Shown piece by piece: positions 1 through 8,411 of a stretch of DNA of 32,835 nt. The translations under genes were made by a program, and so were the position numbers. Each line of letters begins with the position of its first letter. Position 1 is the stretch's first letter. The notes under the pieces are model-generated. The model searched no databases, was not told where the DNA came from, and saw only the letters and a program-made list of their open reading frames with translations. Origin of the DNA: Sulfurospirillum sp. (GTDB lineage Bacteria > Campylobacterota > Campylobacteria > Campylobacterales > Sulfurospirillaceae); contig JALSME010000094.1 in the NCBI GenBank assembly GCA_026987955.1, forward strand, positions 1 to 32,835, in the 5' to 3' direction.

Positions 1-105
1 TACAAAGATATCTGTAATGAAATTACTGAAGAGCCTAACTATGATGGTGCATTAGCAGCTATCAAAGATGCTGCAGACACAAGCTGTTGTGGAACTTGTC
101 AGTAA
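1..105 (+). CDS. 3' end of an unidentified gene with a Cys-rich C-terminus (partial)
   Basis: The first 34 codons are open in frame 1 and end in TAA; the start lies outside the window. The visible tail is acidic and ends in a compact cysteine cluster, CCGTCQ, in which CC and the later C could bind metal or form disulfides. The tail is too short for a family assignment and I do not recognise it. A structured non-coding element begins 22 bases after the stop and its long hairpins may serve as the transcript end. Confidence 0.6.
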   Translation, partial: YKDICNEITEEPNYDGALAAIKDAADTSCCGTCQ

Positions 106-126
106 TCTTAAGTAGGTAGTTACCTA

Positions 127-392
127 AGGGTACCTCTAATAATAGGTATAGCCCATAGCTTTAAGAGATTGACTTTCAGTGAGGCAATACAACGAAGACC
201 TAATTAGTTAAGTCAAGGAGTATTAACGAAGCTGAGAGTAAATCTCTTAAAGCCCATAGGGCAGTCACTACAAAAGCAATCTTGCACAAAACTTTTTATC
301 ACCATAGCTTAGGCTATGACTCAAAAAAGATTTTTTACAATCTCACATTTGTAGTGACTGCTATGGACTATACCTATTATTAGAGGTACCCT
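127..392 (+). mobile_element. Structured non-coding element, copy 1
   Basis: Outer inverted arms at 127-159 and 360-392 pair over 33 positions with a single mismatch (C152 against A367). They enclose hairpin A (158-253) and hairpin B (261-361), separated by a 7-base linker. Hairpin A is interrupted by a 7x7 internal loop, TGAGGCA (180-186) facing AACGAAG (225-231). Hairpin B has CAATCTT (277-283) facing AATCTCA (339-345), with an apical stem CATAGC-TTAG-GCTATG (303-318). There is no ORF. The same loops, order and mismatch recur in the copies at 28441-28707 and 32556-32822, while the stem sequences differ. No clear target duplication is visible at this copy. It lies directly upstream of the FNR box of nnrS. 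Mobility is inferred from copy 2. Confidence 0.75.
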
Positions 393-398
393 GTAGAT

Positions 399-446
399 TT
401 GATAACAATCAAGACTTTTAAATAAAAAATTTCCTATAATTCGGAT
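399..446 (+). promoter_or_regulatory. FNR/CRP-family class II promoter of nnrS
   Basis: A perfect FNR-type dyad, TTGAT-AACA-ATCAA, occupies 399-412 with its centre at 405.5. A consensus -10 box TATAAT lies at 435-440, predicting transcription start near 447. The dyad would then be centred at about -41.5, the classic class II activator position. FNR-superfamily regulators (oxygen- or NO-responsive) commonly drive nnrS, which fits. Which regulator acts here cannot be told from the site. Confidence 0.75.
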
Positions 447-468
447 AAAATACATCTGAATTATAGGA
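432..468 (+). promoter_or_regulatory. Inverted repeat covering the nnrS -10 box and ribosome binding site
   Basis: 15-bp arms at 432-446 and 454-468 are complementary except for one pair and are separated by 7 bases. The left arm contains the -10 box TATAAT; the right arm contains the Shine-Dalgarno AGGA (465-468), 8 bases before the nnrS ATG. It may be an operator overlapping the core promoter. In a transcript starting further upstream it would be an RNA hairpin that hides the ribosome binding site. Confidence 0.55.
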
Positions 469-476
469 ACCTCTAC

Positions 477-1646
477 ATGTACAGCAAATTTGCATCACAA
501 CCTCATCAACCTTTTTTTACTTTTGGCATACTCTTTTTTATAACTTTTCTTTTTATCTTAGGCTTCAGTTATGGAGGAACTCTTACACTTAATGGCTCTA
601 TATCTAGCTTCCACTCATACCCACTTATACATCTAGTTTTTATACAGTTTTTCTTAGGTTTTTTGTTCGTTGTTTTCCCTCGTTTTCTTACTCAAGCAGC
701 TATACCTAAAAATGTATATATGGGTAGATTCTATATTTTCCTTATTGGCGGTATATTATATATAGCATCTCTTTTTATAGGAGACTGGCTCAACAAAATT
801 GCTATTGTTATACTAATAGCTGCAAATTTCATGAGTCTTAAAACACTGTTTTCAATCTATAAAAAAAGTATAGTTCCTAATAAACACGATGTTACTTGGA
901 TTTTAGTTGCATTTAGTTTTGGACTACTCTCAAATGTACTCTTTTTTATATCTACTTTTGGTTTCTCTTGGCTTGAAACATTTAGCATGCACATGGGTTT
1001 TTATATGTTTTTATTTGCTCTAATTTTTACAATTACTCAACGAATGGTTCCATTTTTTTCTAGCGTAAAAGTGGCAGGTTACAAAATAAACAAATCAAAA
1101 TATGTACTAGAAACTGCATTTTTACTACTTGGTCTCAAAGTAGTTGCTCTTAGTTTAGAAAACAATATCATCTCATTTGTTATAGACTTGGCACTGTTTT
1201 CTTTTTTTACTTATGAGCTTTTAAGATGGAAACTACCCATTTTCAAAGTAACTGCAATCATGTGGGTTCTTTATCTCTCACTTTTTTGGTTACCTGTTGG
1301 TTTTTTTATATCTCTTTTAGAGTCCACTTCAAATCTGTTTGATTTGGGATATGTATTTGAAAAGTCTGCACTTCATACACTCGCAATTGGATACTTTGCT
1401 ACTATACTCATCGGCTTTGGTACCCGTGTTGTTTTAGGACACTCAGGACGGACACCAACAGCAGACAAAATCACAATTTTTATGTTTTGGGCAATCCAAG
1501 CTATTGTGGTGCTTCGAATATTTGCAGGGCTTAGTTTAAATGGTAACTTTGACTATGCTTTTTGGATAGTAATGAGCTCAAAGCTACTTGCGTTTGGTCT
1601 TATACTTTGGTCTTTTAAATATCTGAAAATTCTCGTAAAAGGCTAG
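477..1646 (+). CDS. nnrS: NnrS family haem/copper membrane protein
   Basis: 389 residues, almost entirely hydrophobic, with about 12 predicted membrane segments. NnrS-family landmarks are visible in order: an N-terminal HQPFF, a His-containing FHSYPLIH stretch near residue 47, MHMGFYMF near 170, QRMVPFF near 187, and the C-terminal ALHTLAIGYFATILIGFG followed by TRVVLGHSG. The conserved His residues in these motifs are the expected haem ligands. NnrS proteins protect against nitric oxide and nitrosative stress, and the FNR-type promoter upstream fits this role. The ATG sits inside a TACATGTA palindrome (474-481). The 3' end overlaps the convergent small ORF by 4 bases. Confidence 0.9.
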   Translation: MYSKFASQPHQPFFTFGILFFITFLFILGFSYGGTLTLNGSISSFHSYPLIHLVFIQFFLGFLFVVFPRFLTQAAIPKNVYMGRFYIFLIGGILYIASLFIGDWLNKIAIVILIAANFMSLKTLFSIYKKSIVPNKHDVTWILVAFSFGLLSNVLFFISTFGFSWLETFSMHMGFYMFLFALIFTITQRMVPFFSSVKVAGYKINKSKYVLETAFLLLGLKVVALSLENNIISFVIDLALFSFFTYELLRWKLPIFKVTAIMWVLYLSLFWLPVGFFISLLESTSNLFDLGYVFEKSALHTLAIGYFATILIGFGTRVVLGHSGRTPTADKITIFMFWAIQAIVVLRIFAGLSLNGNFDYAFWIVMSSKLLAFGLILWSFKYLKILVKG

Positions 1647-1864
1647 GATGATGATTGTGCTGCTTTTATAGCGGCATCACTTGCTCTGTAAAATTTTAGT
1701 AGTCCGTCTATCTTGTCTTTTGATAACTCATGACTAAAAGTAAGTCCTATTAGCTCCTTTGCAAGGTGTTCGTTACTAAGAGAATCGACACCGTATGCCT
1801 TTGCTTTTTGCATAATTTTTATATCTCTTACACTAAATTTACCTTTTAATTTATTTTCATACAT
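1643..1864 (-). CDS. Small conserved-looking protein of unknown function
   Basis: 73 residues, charged and helical in character, with no membrane segment or cysteine. I chose the ATG at 1864 rather than an upstream ATG at 1897 because GGAG lies six bases before 1864 and because this start overlaps the pgeF stop by only 8 bases, typical of translational coupling. The protein contains repeated Lys/Ala/Leu helices (KIMQKAKAYGVDSL, then HLAKELIG) and ends in AAQSSS. It is last in the ribE-pgeF operon. I do not recognise the family. Confidence 0.7.
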   Translation of the reverse strand: MYENKLKGKFSVRDIKIMQKAKAYGVDSLSNEHLAKELIGLTFSHELSKDKIDGLLKFYRASDAAIKAAQSSS

Positions 1865-2441
1865 ACACAACTCCACAAAACCGCTCTTTTGTACCATCTC
1901 TTCTGTAAGAAAAATAATCTTGATTGCAACATGTGCATATGGGCTCTACATGTAGAGCTTTTAAACCCTTTGAGTTTAGAGCAACTAGGTCAAGAAAAAA
2001 CTTGTCATGCACTACTGATACAAACTCCTCATAGCCCTTAGTAACTTCTTCCCCAACTTCATAGCAACACTTTTTGATAGATGGTCCAAAAACTATCTCT
2101 ATATCGTCCTTCTTACAACCAAACTCTTTTTTCATCTTTTCTATTGTTTTTGCGATGATATTTTTATATGAGCCAACTCTTCCTGCATGAGCGACCCCTA
2201 CTACTCCTTTTAGCTTATCTTCAAGTACAACAGGAATACAATCAGCCACAACTACACACAATGCTACATCTTTGTCAATTGTTATCATAGCATCACACTC
2301 TTTTATAGTCCAGTTTTTATCTACAACTTCAACTATATCGCTGTGAGTTTGTTTCATAAAAAGTAGTTTTCTTTCGCCAACCTCTTTTTGCAGTTTTTCT
2401 CTGTTTTGACCAATTCTTCTATCTGTAAAAAAATATGCCAT
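1857..2441 (-). CDS. pgeF: PgeF/YfiH family peptidoglycan-editing (laccase-domain) protein
   Basis: 194 residues, shorter than the roughly 240-residue E. coli protein. Family motifs seen in order: QTHSD (residues about 31-35), CVVVADCIPV, VAHAGRVGSYKNI with the metal-ligand His, FGPSIKKCCYEVGEEV, and the terminal CTCC...DYFSYRRDG. Family members are zinc/copper-binding cytoplasmic enzymes acting on purine nucleosides or removing misincorporated residues from peptidoglycan precursors. The ATG follows the ribE stop with no gap (TAA then ATG), so translation is probably coupled. A perfect 16-bp palindrome at 1943-1958 encodes ALHVE here. Confidence 0.88.
   Translation of the reverse strand: MAYFFTDRRIGQNREKLQKEVGERKLLFMKQTHSDIVEVVDKNWTIKECDAMITIDKDVALCVVVADCIPVVLEDKLKGVVGVAHAGRVGSYKNIIAKTIEKMKKEFGCKKDDIEIVFGPSIKKCCYEVGEEVTKGYEEFVSVVHDKFFLDLVALNSKGLKALHVEPICTCCNQDYFSYRRDGTKERFCGVVYV
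1943..1958. repeat. Dispersed palindrome GCTCTACATGTAGAGC (16 bp, perfect)
   Basis: This is the longest perfect copy of the TACATGTA-centred palindrome, inside pgeF, where it encodes ALHVE. Nine other TACATGTA sites occur in the window with varying flanks. Confidence 0.8.
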
Positions 2442-3050
2442 TTAGTAGAGTGCCATTACTTTGTCCACACTATCCCAACTAATATCTTTTTTCTCTTTGA
2501 ACATATGGTAAATATAGCGAGCGAACATATCTGTTTCTATATTGACCCTGCGACCTACTTTGTACTCAGCAAAGATAGTCTTTTCCAAAGTATGCTTTAT
2601 GATTGTAAGTCTAAACTCACTTCCACTAACATCATTTAGCGTCAAGCTAACTCCATCTACTGCGATACTTCCTTTTGGGATGATAAACTTAGCATACTCT
2701 TTAGGAACACTCAGCACAAAGTCAGTTGCATTTTGGTTTTTTTTGATTGATTTTATAACCCCAATACAATCTACATGCCCTTGGACTATATGCCCTTCTA
2801 GTCTATCTCCTATTGCCATGGCTGGTTCTATATGCACTTTTGATTTTAGATTTTCTACCGCCATTATGCCTCTAGTTTCTGCTGAAAGCTCCACCGTAAA
2901 AGTACCATTTCCAACGACTACTACTGTAAGACAGACACCATTGGTTGCTATGCTATCCCCAATCTGTGGCTTGTAGTCTGCTTTTAGTGTTAAGTAGCTA
3001 TTTTCATAGCTAACTACTGTGGCAAATTCTCTTATGAGTCCTGTAAACAT
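2442..3050 (-). CDS. ribE: Riboflavin synthase (alpha chain)
   Basis: 202 residues, the normal length. The family start MFTGLIRE is present, followed by two tandem lumazine-binding barrels: GDSIATNGVCLTVV in the first and KGSIAVDGVSLTLND in the second, with GDRLEGHIVQGHVDCIG between them. The enzyme dismutates two 6,7-dimethyl-8-ribityllumazine molecules to riboflavin. It is first in a minus-strand operon with pgeF and the small ORF. The 105-base gap to the divergent chemoreceptor gene holds both promoters; I see no FMN riboswitch there. Confidence 0.95.
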   Translation of the reverse strand: MFTGLIREFATVVSYENSYLTLKADYKPQIGDSIATNGVCLTVVVVGNGTFTVELSAETRGIMAVENLKSKVHIEPAMAIGDRLEGHIVQGHVDCIGVIKSIKKNQNATDFVLSVPKEYAKFIIPKGSIAVDGVSLTLNDVSGSEFRLTIIKHTLEKTIFAEYKVGRRVNIETDMFARYIYHMFKEKKDISWDSVDKVMALY

Positions 3051-3155
3051 TTTAAGTACCTAATTAATTATTATCGTTATTATAGCATAGTACGAAGGTA
3101 AATTTAAGTATTATAAAAATATAATTAAGAGTGATAAAAATATAAAGGGGTATAC

Positions 3156-5108
3156 ATGAAAGATTTATCTATATCAACTAAGATACATATACCACTTATA
3201 GCTTCCATAGTTATAGGAATGTGTTTTATTCTTTTTTCATCTTATAACAGTATAAAAAAGATTGAAAAAGATATATACAAAAGTAAAACAGATACTCTAA
3301 ATGTATACCTAGAAAACCAACTTAGAAGTAAGTACGAAATAGGTCTTACAAATGCTATCAATATATCTGCAAACTATGATGTCATTGAAGCACTAAAATA
3401 TGACAACATAGAGTTTGCTATAGATGGGCTTGGTAGACTCATAAAAACCTACAAAGAGAGTACTCCCTATAAAAATGTAAAGATTCATATACATACAAAG
3501 GATCTAAAGAGTTTTCTAAGACAGTGGAAACCAACGAAAAATGGAGATGATCTCTCAGGTTTTAGGCACACAATCGTAAAAGTAAAAGAGACAAAAAAAC
3601 CTCTAGTTGCTATCGAGCTTGGAAGAGCTGGTATGGTCATAAGAGGAATTGCTCCGATTATGCAAGGTGGGGAATACTTAGGCTCAGTTGAGTTTATGCA
3701 AGGGTTTAACTCTATAGTTAAGGCTGCAAAAAAAGATATAGATGCTCGTGTTATAGTTCTTATGGACAAGTCGCAACTCAAAACTGCTACTCTTCTTGAA
3801 AAAGCACCTGCAGCTAAAACTACAGTCTTAGCACAAAGAGAAAGCTCAACAGATATGAACTTTTTTAACGAGATAAAAGATATAGATATTAATTCACTTG
3901 GAAAAAGTTTTAAAACCAAAAGCTACTTTATAGCGAGAAAAGAGCTTAAAGATTTTCAAGGTAAAAGAGTAGGAGAAATCCTCATTGCTGATAAAATAGA
4001 GCAAGTAGAGCATGCAATAGGTGAAGCAAAAAGTGGCATGATCAATCAAATCATAATCATGGCACTTATAGATGTTTTTATACTAGTCATGCTTATTATT
4101 GTTATGAGAAAGATGGTAAGTACCCCGCTAAACGAACTCAAAGCAAGAGCCCAAGAACTTGCAAGTGGTGAGGGCGATTTAACAAGAGAACTAGAGATAA
4201 AAAACAAAGATGAGATAGGTGAAACCTCTATGCAAGTCAATAACTTTATATCAAAAGTTAGAGACATCATAAACATAGCTAAAAACTCAAGCAATGAAAA
4301 TTCAGCCGTTGCGAGTGAGCTTTCTAGCACATCTATAGAAGTCGGAAAAAGAGCAGAAAACACATCAAAGGTTGTCGAAGAGACAAACAAGATGTCACAA
4401 GAGATAAAGCATGAACTAGAAACCTCCCTTCATGAAGCAAAAAAATCAAAAGAAGAGATAGAAAATGCAAACCAGAAACTAGAAAATGCAAGAAATCAGA
4501 TACTTCGTATGGCAAACCAAGTAGGTCAAAGTGCAAATGTAGAGATAGAGATGGCTCAAAAGATTACTCAACTTAGTAGTGATACTGAACAAGTCAAAGA
4601 TGTTCTAACAGTCATATCAGATATAGCAGAGCAGACAAATCTACTCGCTTTAAATGCTGCGATTGAGGCTGCAAGGGCAGGTGAGCATGGTCGAGGATTT
4701 GCCGTTGTTGCTGATGAGGTGAGAAAACTAGCAGAGAGAACCCAAAAATCTCTTAGTGAAATCAATGCTACTATCAATGTTGTCGTTCAAGCAATCTCAG
4801 ATACAAGCGAACAGATGAACATAAACTCTAAAGATATGGAAAAGCTTATAGAAGTTGCAAATCTTGTTGAAACAGATATCAACGATACATCAGAAATCAT
4901 GAACAATGCAACTCACTCTAGTGAAAAAACTGTACAAGATTACATAAACACTGGCAAAAAAATAGATATAATTGTTCAGCAGATACAACAAGTTCATGAC
5001 AACACAACAAGCAATACTAAAAGCATAGACGAGATAGGAAAAGCTGCTAGTCATCTGAGTGACTTAACAGAAGAGCTAAACAATGTTCTAAATAAATTTA
5101 AAACATAA
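3156..5108 (+). CDS. Methyl-accepting chemotaxis protein with periplasmic sensor domain
   Basis: 650 residues. A first membrane segment (about 12-30) is followed by a large periplasmic region (about 31-293) resembling a Cache-type sensor: a long helix, then a beta-rich part with [18 protein letters not shown] and a [17 protein letters not shown] strand pair. A second membrane segment lies near 294-317, followed by HAMP (about 318-372, with [17 protein letters not shown]). The cytoplasmic coiled-coil has the canonical hairpin tip [20 protein letters not shown] near residues 490-510, then [17 protein letters not shown]. It signals to CheA/CheW. The ligand cannot be read from the sequence. The ribosome site AAAGGGG lies 5 bases before the ATG. 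The next gene follows after 7 bases. Confidence 0.93.
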   Translation: MKDLSISTKIHIPLIASIVIGMCFILFSSYNSIKKIEKDIYKSKTDTLNVYLENQLRSKYEIGLTNAINISANYDVIEALKYDNIEFAIDGLGRLIKTYKESTPYKNVKIHIHTKDLKSFLRQWKPTKNGDDLSGFRHTIVKVKETKKPLVAIELGRAGMVIRGIAPIMQGGEYLGSVEFMQGFNSIVKAAKKDIDARVIVLMDKSQLKTATLLEKAPAAKTTVLAQRESSTDMNFFNEIKDIDINSLGKSFKTKSYFIARKELKDFQGKRVGEILIADKIEQVEHAIGEAKSGMINQIIIMALIDVFILVMLIIVMRKMVSTPLNELKARAQELASGEGDLTRELEIKNKDEIGETSMQVNNFISKVRDIINIAKNSSNENSAVASELSSTSIEVGKRAENTSKVVEETNKMSQEIKHELETSLHEAKKSKEEIENANQKLENARNQILRMANQVGQSANVEIEMAQKITQLSSDTEQVKDVLTVISDIAEQTNLLALNAAIEAARAGEHGRGFAVVADEVRKLAERTQKSLSEINATINVVVQAISDTSEQMNINSKDMEKLIEVANLVETDINDTSEIMNNATHSSEKTVQDYINTGKKIDIIVQQIQQVHDNTTSNTKSIDEIGKAASHLSDLTEELNNVLNKFKT

Positions 5109-5115
5109 AGCTATT

Positions 5116-6294
5116 TTGAAAGACCATATAAAACCTATCATATCTGGTGTCTTAGTCCTTTTTGCTTGCCTTGGACTAGGACGCTTCGTTTTTGGAATGA
5201 TACTTCCAAATATGCAAGTAGATTTAGGCATGAGTATATCTGAGGCTGGTTTATTGGGTACTAGCAACTTTATAGGCTATCTTTTAGGTTTGGTTTTTGC
5301 AGGTATCTTTTACTCTAAATTTGGTCCTAAAAAACTCATCTCTAGATCTTTGCTGACTCAAAGTGCAAGTATGCTTCTTATGAGTCTTAGTAGCAACTTC
5401 TATCAAATATCTTTTTTCTACTTTATGTGTGGTTTTTTTGGATCACTTGCTACGATTGCTATCATGTCATACATAACCCAAAATGTCCCAAGAAATATAA
5501 GAGGAAAAGCAGCTGGTCTACTCTATGCAGGAGGAGGATCTGCTATAGTTCTTAGTGGATATACTGTTCCATTTATGGACAAAATATACAGTACTCAATC
5601 ATGGAGATATACCTGGGGGTTATTTGCTATATTTACCCTACTAATCGCATTTTTTATATGGTTTAATCTAGTTGAAAAACCTCTACATGTAAACAAAACT
5701 AAAAACAATGAACATCCACTCGCTATACTCAAAGATAGAAGATTTATACGCATTGGAGTACTATATTTCTGCTTTGGAATCACATATGTTATATATGTTA
5801 CATTTTTTGTAGTTGCAAGTATGGACAGGTGGCAGATAAGTAGCAATCTTTCCTCATCATTTTGGGTACTTCTTGGTTTTCTAAGTATATTTAGTGGACC
5901 TATATTTGGAGCACTTTCTGATAAAATAGGCCGCTATAAGACTATCTCTGTTGTTTTTTTAGTTCAGTGCATTGCCAATGTCATCATGAGTATTGAGCTT
6001 CCCATATCTTATCTATGGGTTTCTGCATCTCTTTTTGGTATCTCCGTATGGGCTATACCTTCCATAATGGCAGTTTTAACCGCTGAGACTTTTGGTATAG
6101 AAAAAACTGCTACAATTTTTAGTAAAATCACTCTTGTTTTTGCAATAGGACAGATTCTTGGACCTGTTGGAGCTGGGTATATAACAGATTTTATGCATGA
6201 TTTTTCTTATGCTTTTGCCTTCTCATCACTTGTTACATTTGTTGCATTTGGATTTTCTATTAAGTTCCTAATAAAAAACAAACAGATAATATAG
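5116..6294 (+). CDS. MFS transporter, YbfB/YjiJ-like
   Basis: 392 residues with about 12 membrane segments. It starts at TTG, 7 bases after the chemoreceptor stop, with only a weak ribosome site; the start is placed because the first helix (PIISGVLVLFACLGLGRFVFGMILP) begins right after it, as usual in this subgroup. Major-facilitator loops are visible: YSKFGPKKLISRS between helices 2 and 3, and GALSDKIGRYKT between helices 8 and 9. Substrate unknown. Co-transcription with the chemoreceptor suggests the two may deal with the same compound, which is inference. A TACATGTA palindrome at 5694-5701 encodes PLHVN. Confidence 0.85.
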   Translation: MKDHIKPIISGVLVLFACLGLGRFVFGMILPNMQVDLGMSISEAGLLGTSNFIGYLLGLVFAGIFYSKFGPKKLISRSLLTQSASMLLMSLSSNFYQISFFYFMCGFFGSLATIAIMSYITQNVPRNIRGKAAGLLYAGGGSAIVLSGYTVPFMDKIYSTQSWRYTWGLFAIFTLLIAFFIWFNLVEKPLHVNKTKNNEHPLAILKDRRFIRIGVLYFCFGITYVIYVTFFVVASMDRWQISSNLSSSFWVLLGFLSIFSGPIFGALSDKIGRYKTISVVFLVQCIANVIMSIELPISYLWVSASLFGISVWAIPSIMAVLTAETFGIEKTATIFSKITLVFAIGQILGPVGAGYITDFMHDFSYAFAFSSLVTFVAFGFSIKFLIKNKQII

Positions 6295-6327
6295 TATAAT
6301 ATAGCCATAAGTAAATGAAGGAATTTT

Positions 6328-8229
6328 ATGAAATATGATGTTATAGTAGTAGGTGGTGGACATGCCGGAATTGAAGCAGCACTTGTAAGTGCAAGAAGTG
6401 GCAAGAAAACTCTACTCATAACTATACTAGCAGAACAGATTGGAGCAACGAGTTGTAACCCAGCAGTTGGTGGACTTGCAAAAGGTCATCTTGTAAAAGA
6501 GCTCGATGCACTTGGTGGTCAAATGGGGCTTGCCACAGATATCAATGGCATACAATATCGGATTTTAAACCAGTCAAAAGGTCCAGCAGTCAGAGGGAGT
6601 CGTGCTCAAATAGATATGGATAAGTATAGAATATATATGAGAAATCTTATCTTAAATAGTGAAAACCTCAGTGTTGCTCAAGAGATAGCAGAAGAGATAA
6701 TCACCAAAGATGGAGTAGTAACAGGCATCATCACTCACCTAAAAAACCGCTATCATGCTAAGAAAATCATACTCACAACAGGAACATTTTTAAAAGGTCT
6801 AATCCACATAGGCGAAAACAAGCAAGAAGCAGGTCGTGTTGGAGAGTTCCCTGCAAACAAGCTTTCAGACTCTATGCGTGAGCTTGGACTCGACATGGGA
6901 CGACTAAAAACAGGAACATGTGCAAGGATAGATGCTAAAAGCATTGACTTTAGCAAGATGGAGATACAAGCAGGAGATGAAGACCCTATCCCTTTTAGTT
7001 TTAGAACTGAGCGAGAAACATTTAAACCAAAACAATTACCATGCTACATAACATATACTAACACAGACACACACCAAATCATAGAAAATAACTTTCATAG
7101 AGCACCGCTCTTTACAGGACAGATAGAAGGTACGGGACCAAGATACTGCCCAAGCATAGAAGATAAAATCAACCGTTTTAGAGACAAAGATAGACACCAT
7201 CTTTTTGTAGAACCTCAAACACTTGAAGCAACAGAGTACTATGTAAATGGACTTACAACTTCACTTCCACCAGAAGCACAACTAGATATGCTGCACTCCA
7301 TAGTAGGTTTTGAAAATGCAAAGATAGTAAGATATGGCTATGCCATAGAGTATGACTATGTAAACCCAACAGAGCTAACACATACACTTGAGACAAAAAA
7401 AGTAGGTGGACTATATTGTGCAGGGCAGATAAATGGAACCACAGGCTATGAAGAAGCAGCTGCACAAGGACTTATGGCAGGAATTAACGCTGTCCTGAGC
7501 TTAAATGATGAAGAACCTTTTATTCTTCGTCGTGATGAAGCTTATATTGGTGTTCTTATAGATGACTTGGTAACAAAGGGGACTAAAGAGCCTTACCGTA
7601 TGTTTACTAGTCGTGCTGAGTATAGACTTCTTCTAAGAGAGGATAATGCTGATTTAAGACTCACTCCATATGGATATAAACTTGGGCTTATAGATGAAAA
7701 AACTCATGCAAAAGTTGTGCTTAAAAAAGAGCAATTAGATAGAGGGATAGATTACCTTAACAATACTTTTCTAACTCCATCGAAAGAAAATATTGCATTT
7801 TTAAGTGAAATTGGTGAAGATAAGATTACGGACAAAGTAAGCCTGCAAAAGATTGTAGCAAGAAAGAACTTCACTATAGAAAAGCTAGAAAAACTTTCAG
7901 ATATGATTCATAGCTTTACGCCAGAAGCAAAAGAGCAGATTTTAGTCGAAGCCAAATACAAGAACTATATAGAAAAACAAAAAGAGCAAATAGACAAGAT
8001 GAAGCAGATGCTAAATGTCAAAATTCCACCCATGATGGACTTTAGTAGTATCTCAGGTCTTAGCAATGAGATAGTAGAAAAGCTACAAAAATTCACCCCA
8101 CCGACTCTATTTGCGGCAAGTGAGATAAGTGGAATGACCCCAGCTGCAATTGATATACTACATATATATATCAAGATGAGCAAAAGAAAAAATCTTAGCG
8201 ACCAAAAAGAAACAATAAATAATATATAA
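6328..8229 (+). CDS. mnmG: tRNA uridine-5-carboxymethylaminomethyl modification enzyme MnmG (GidA)
   Basis: 633 residues, full length. It shows an N-terminal FAD-binding [18 protein letters not shown], the GidA signature [44 protein letters not shown] with the catalytic Cys region, [13 protein letters not shown], the second FAD segment [18 protein letters not shown], and a C-terminal helical MnmE-interacting domain. With MnmE it builds cmnm5U34 on tRNAs reading split codon boxes. The ATG has AGGA five bases upstream. It lies 33 bases after the MFS gene and may share its transcript. Confidence 0.96.
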   Translation: MKYDVIVVGGGHAGIEAALVSARSGKKTLLITILAEQIGATSCNPAVGGLAKGHLVKELDALGGQMGLATDINGIQYRILNQSKGPAVRGSRAQIDMDKYRIYMRNLILNSENLSVAQEIAEEIITKDGVVTGIITHLKNRYHAKKIILTTGTFLKGLIHIGENKQEAGRVGEFPANKLSDSMRELGLDMGRLKTGTCARIDAKSIDFSKMEIQAGDEDPIPFSFRTERETFKPKQLPCYITYTNTDTHQIIENNFHRAPLFTGQIEGTGPRYCPSIEDKINRFRDKDRHHLFVEPQTLEATEYYVNGLTTSLPPEAQLDMLHSIVGFENAKIVRYGYAIEYDYVNPTELTHTLETKKVGGLYCAGQINGTTGYEEAAAQGLMAGINAVLSLNDEEPFILRRDEAYIGVLIDDLVTKGTKEPYRMFTSRAEYRLLLREDNADLRLTPYGYKLGLIDEKTHAKVVLKKEQLDRGIDYLNNTFLTPSKENIAFLSEIGEDKITDKVSLQKIVARKNFTIEKLEKLSDMIHSFTPEAKEQILVEAKYKNYIEKQKEQIDKMKQMLNVKIPPMMDFSSISGLSNEIVEKLQKFTPPTLFAASEISGMTPAAIDILHIYIKMSKRKNLSDQKETINNI

Positions 8230-8296
8230 TTCAAAACTATTTACTAATAACACTTTTTAGGCACTTATTTATGATAATATTTAAAGTTAAAAGCAA

Positions 8297-8342
8297 AAAT
8301 GTAACATTGTTATGTTAAAATAGTGACTTTAGAGTTACATTT
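8297..8342 (+). promoter_or_regulatory. Nested inverted repeats in the petABC promoter region
   Basis: TAACAT-TGTT-ATGTTA (8302-8317) is a perfect 6-4-6 dyad with the geometry of CRP/FNR-family sites, overlapping a plausible -10 (TAAAAT, 8316-8321). Around it, AAATGTAAC (8297-8305) is the inverse of GTTACATTT (8334-8342), so a larger hairpin is also possible. It lies 70-115 bases before the petA start. No regulator can be assigned. Confidence 0.35.
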
Positions 8343-8411
8343 GACTCATGTCAACTGTTTCTTCTATAGTATTAGGGTAAAATAAGTAAAACTACAATGA
8401 AAGGAATAAGA

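Noticed and set aside
158-361. CRISPR-like or REP-type repeats
   Set aside because: There are no direct repeats with regular spacers; the structure is paired inverted arms in single dispersed copies.
2542-2976. Plus-strand ORF of 144 codons
   Set aside because: Shadow of ribE on the other strand, with no ribosome site or operon context.
3051-3155. FMN riboswitch upstream of ribE
   Set aside because: The leader is too short and none of the conserved FMN aptamer sequence is visible.
8397-8411. Upstream ATG for petA at 8397
   Set aside because: The ATG at 8412 has AAAGGA at proper spacing and puts the KRRDF signal at the N-terminus.
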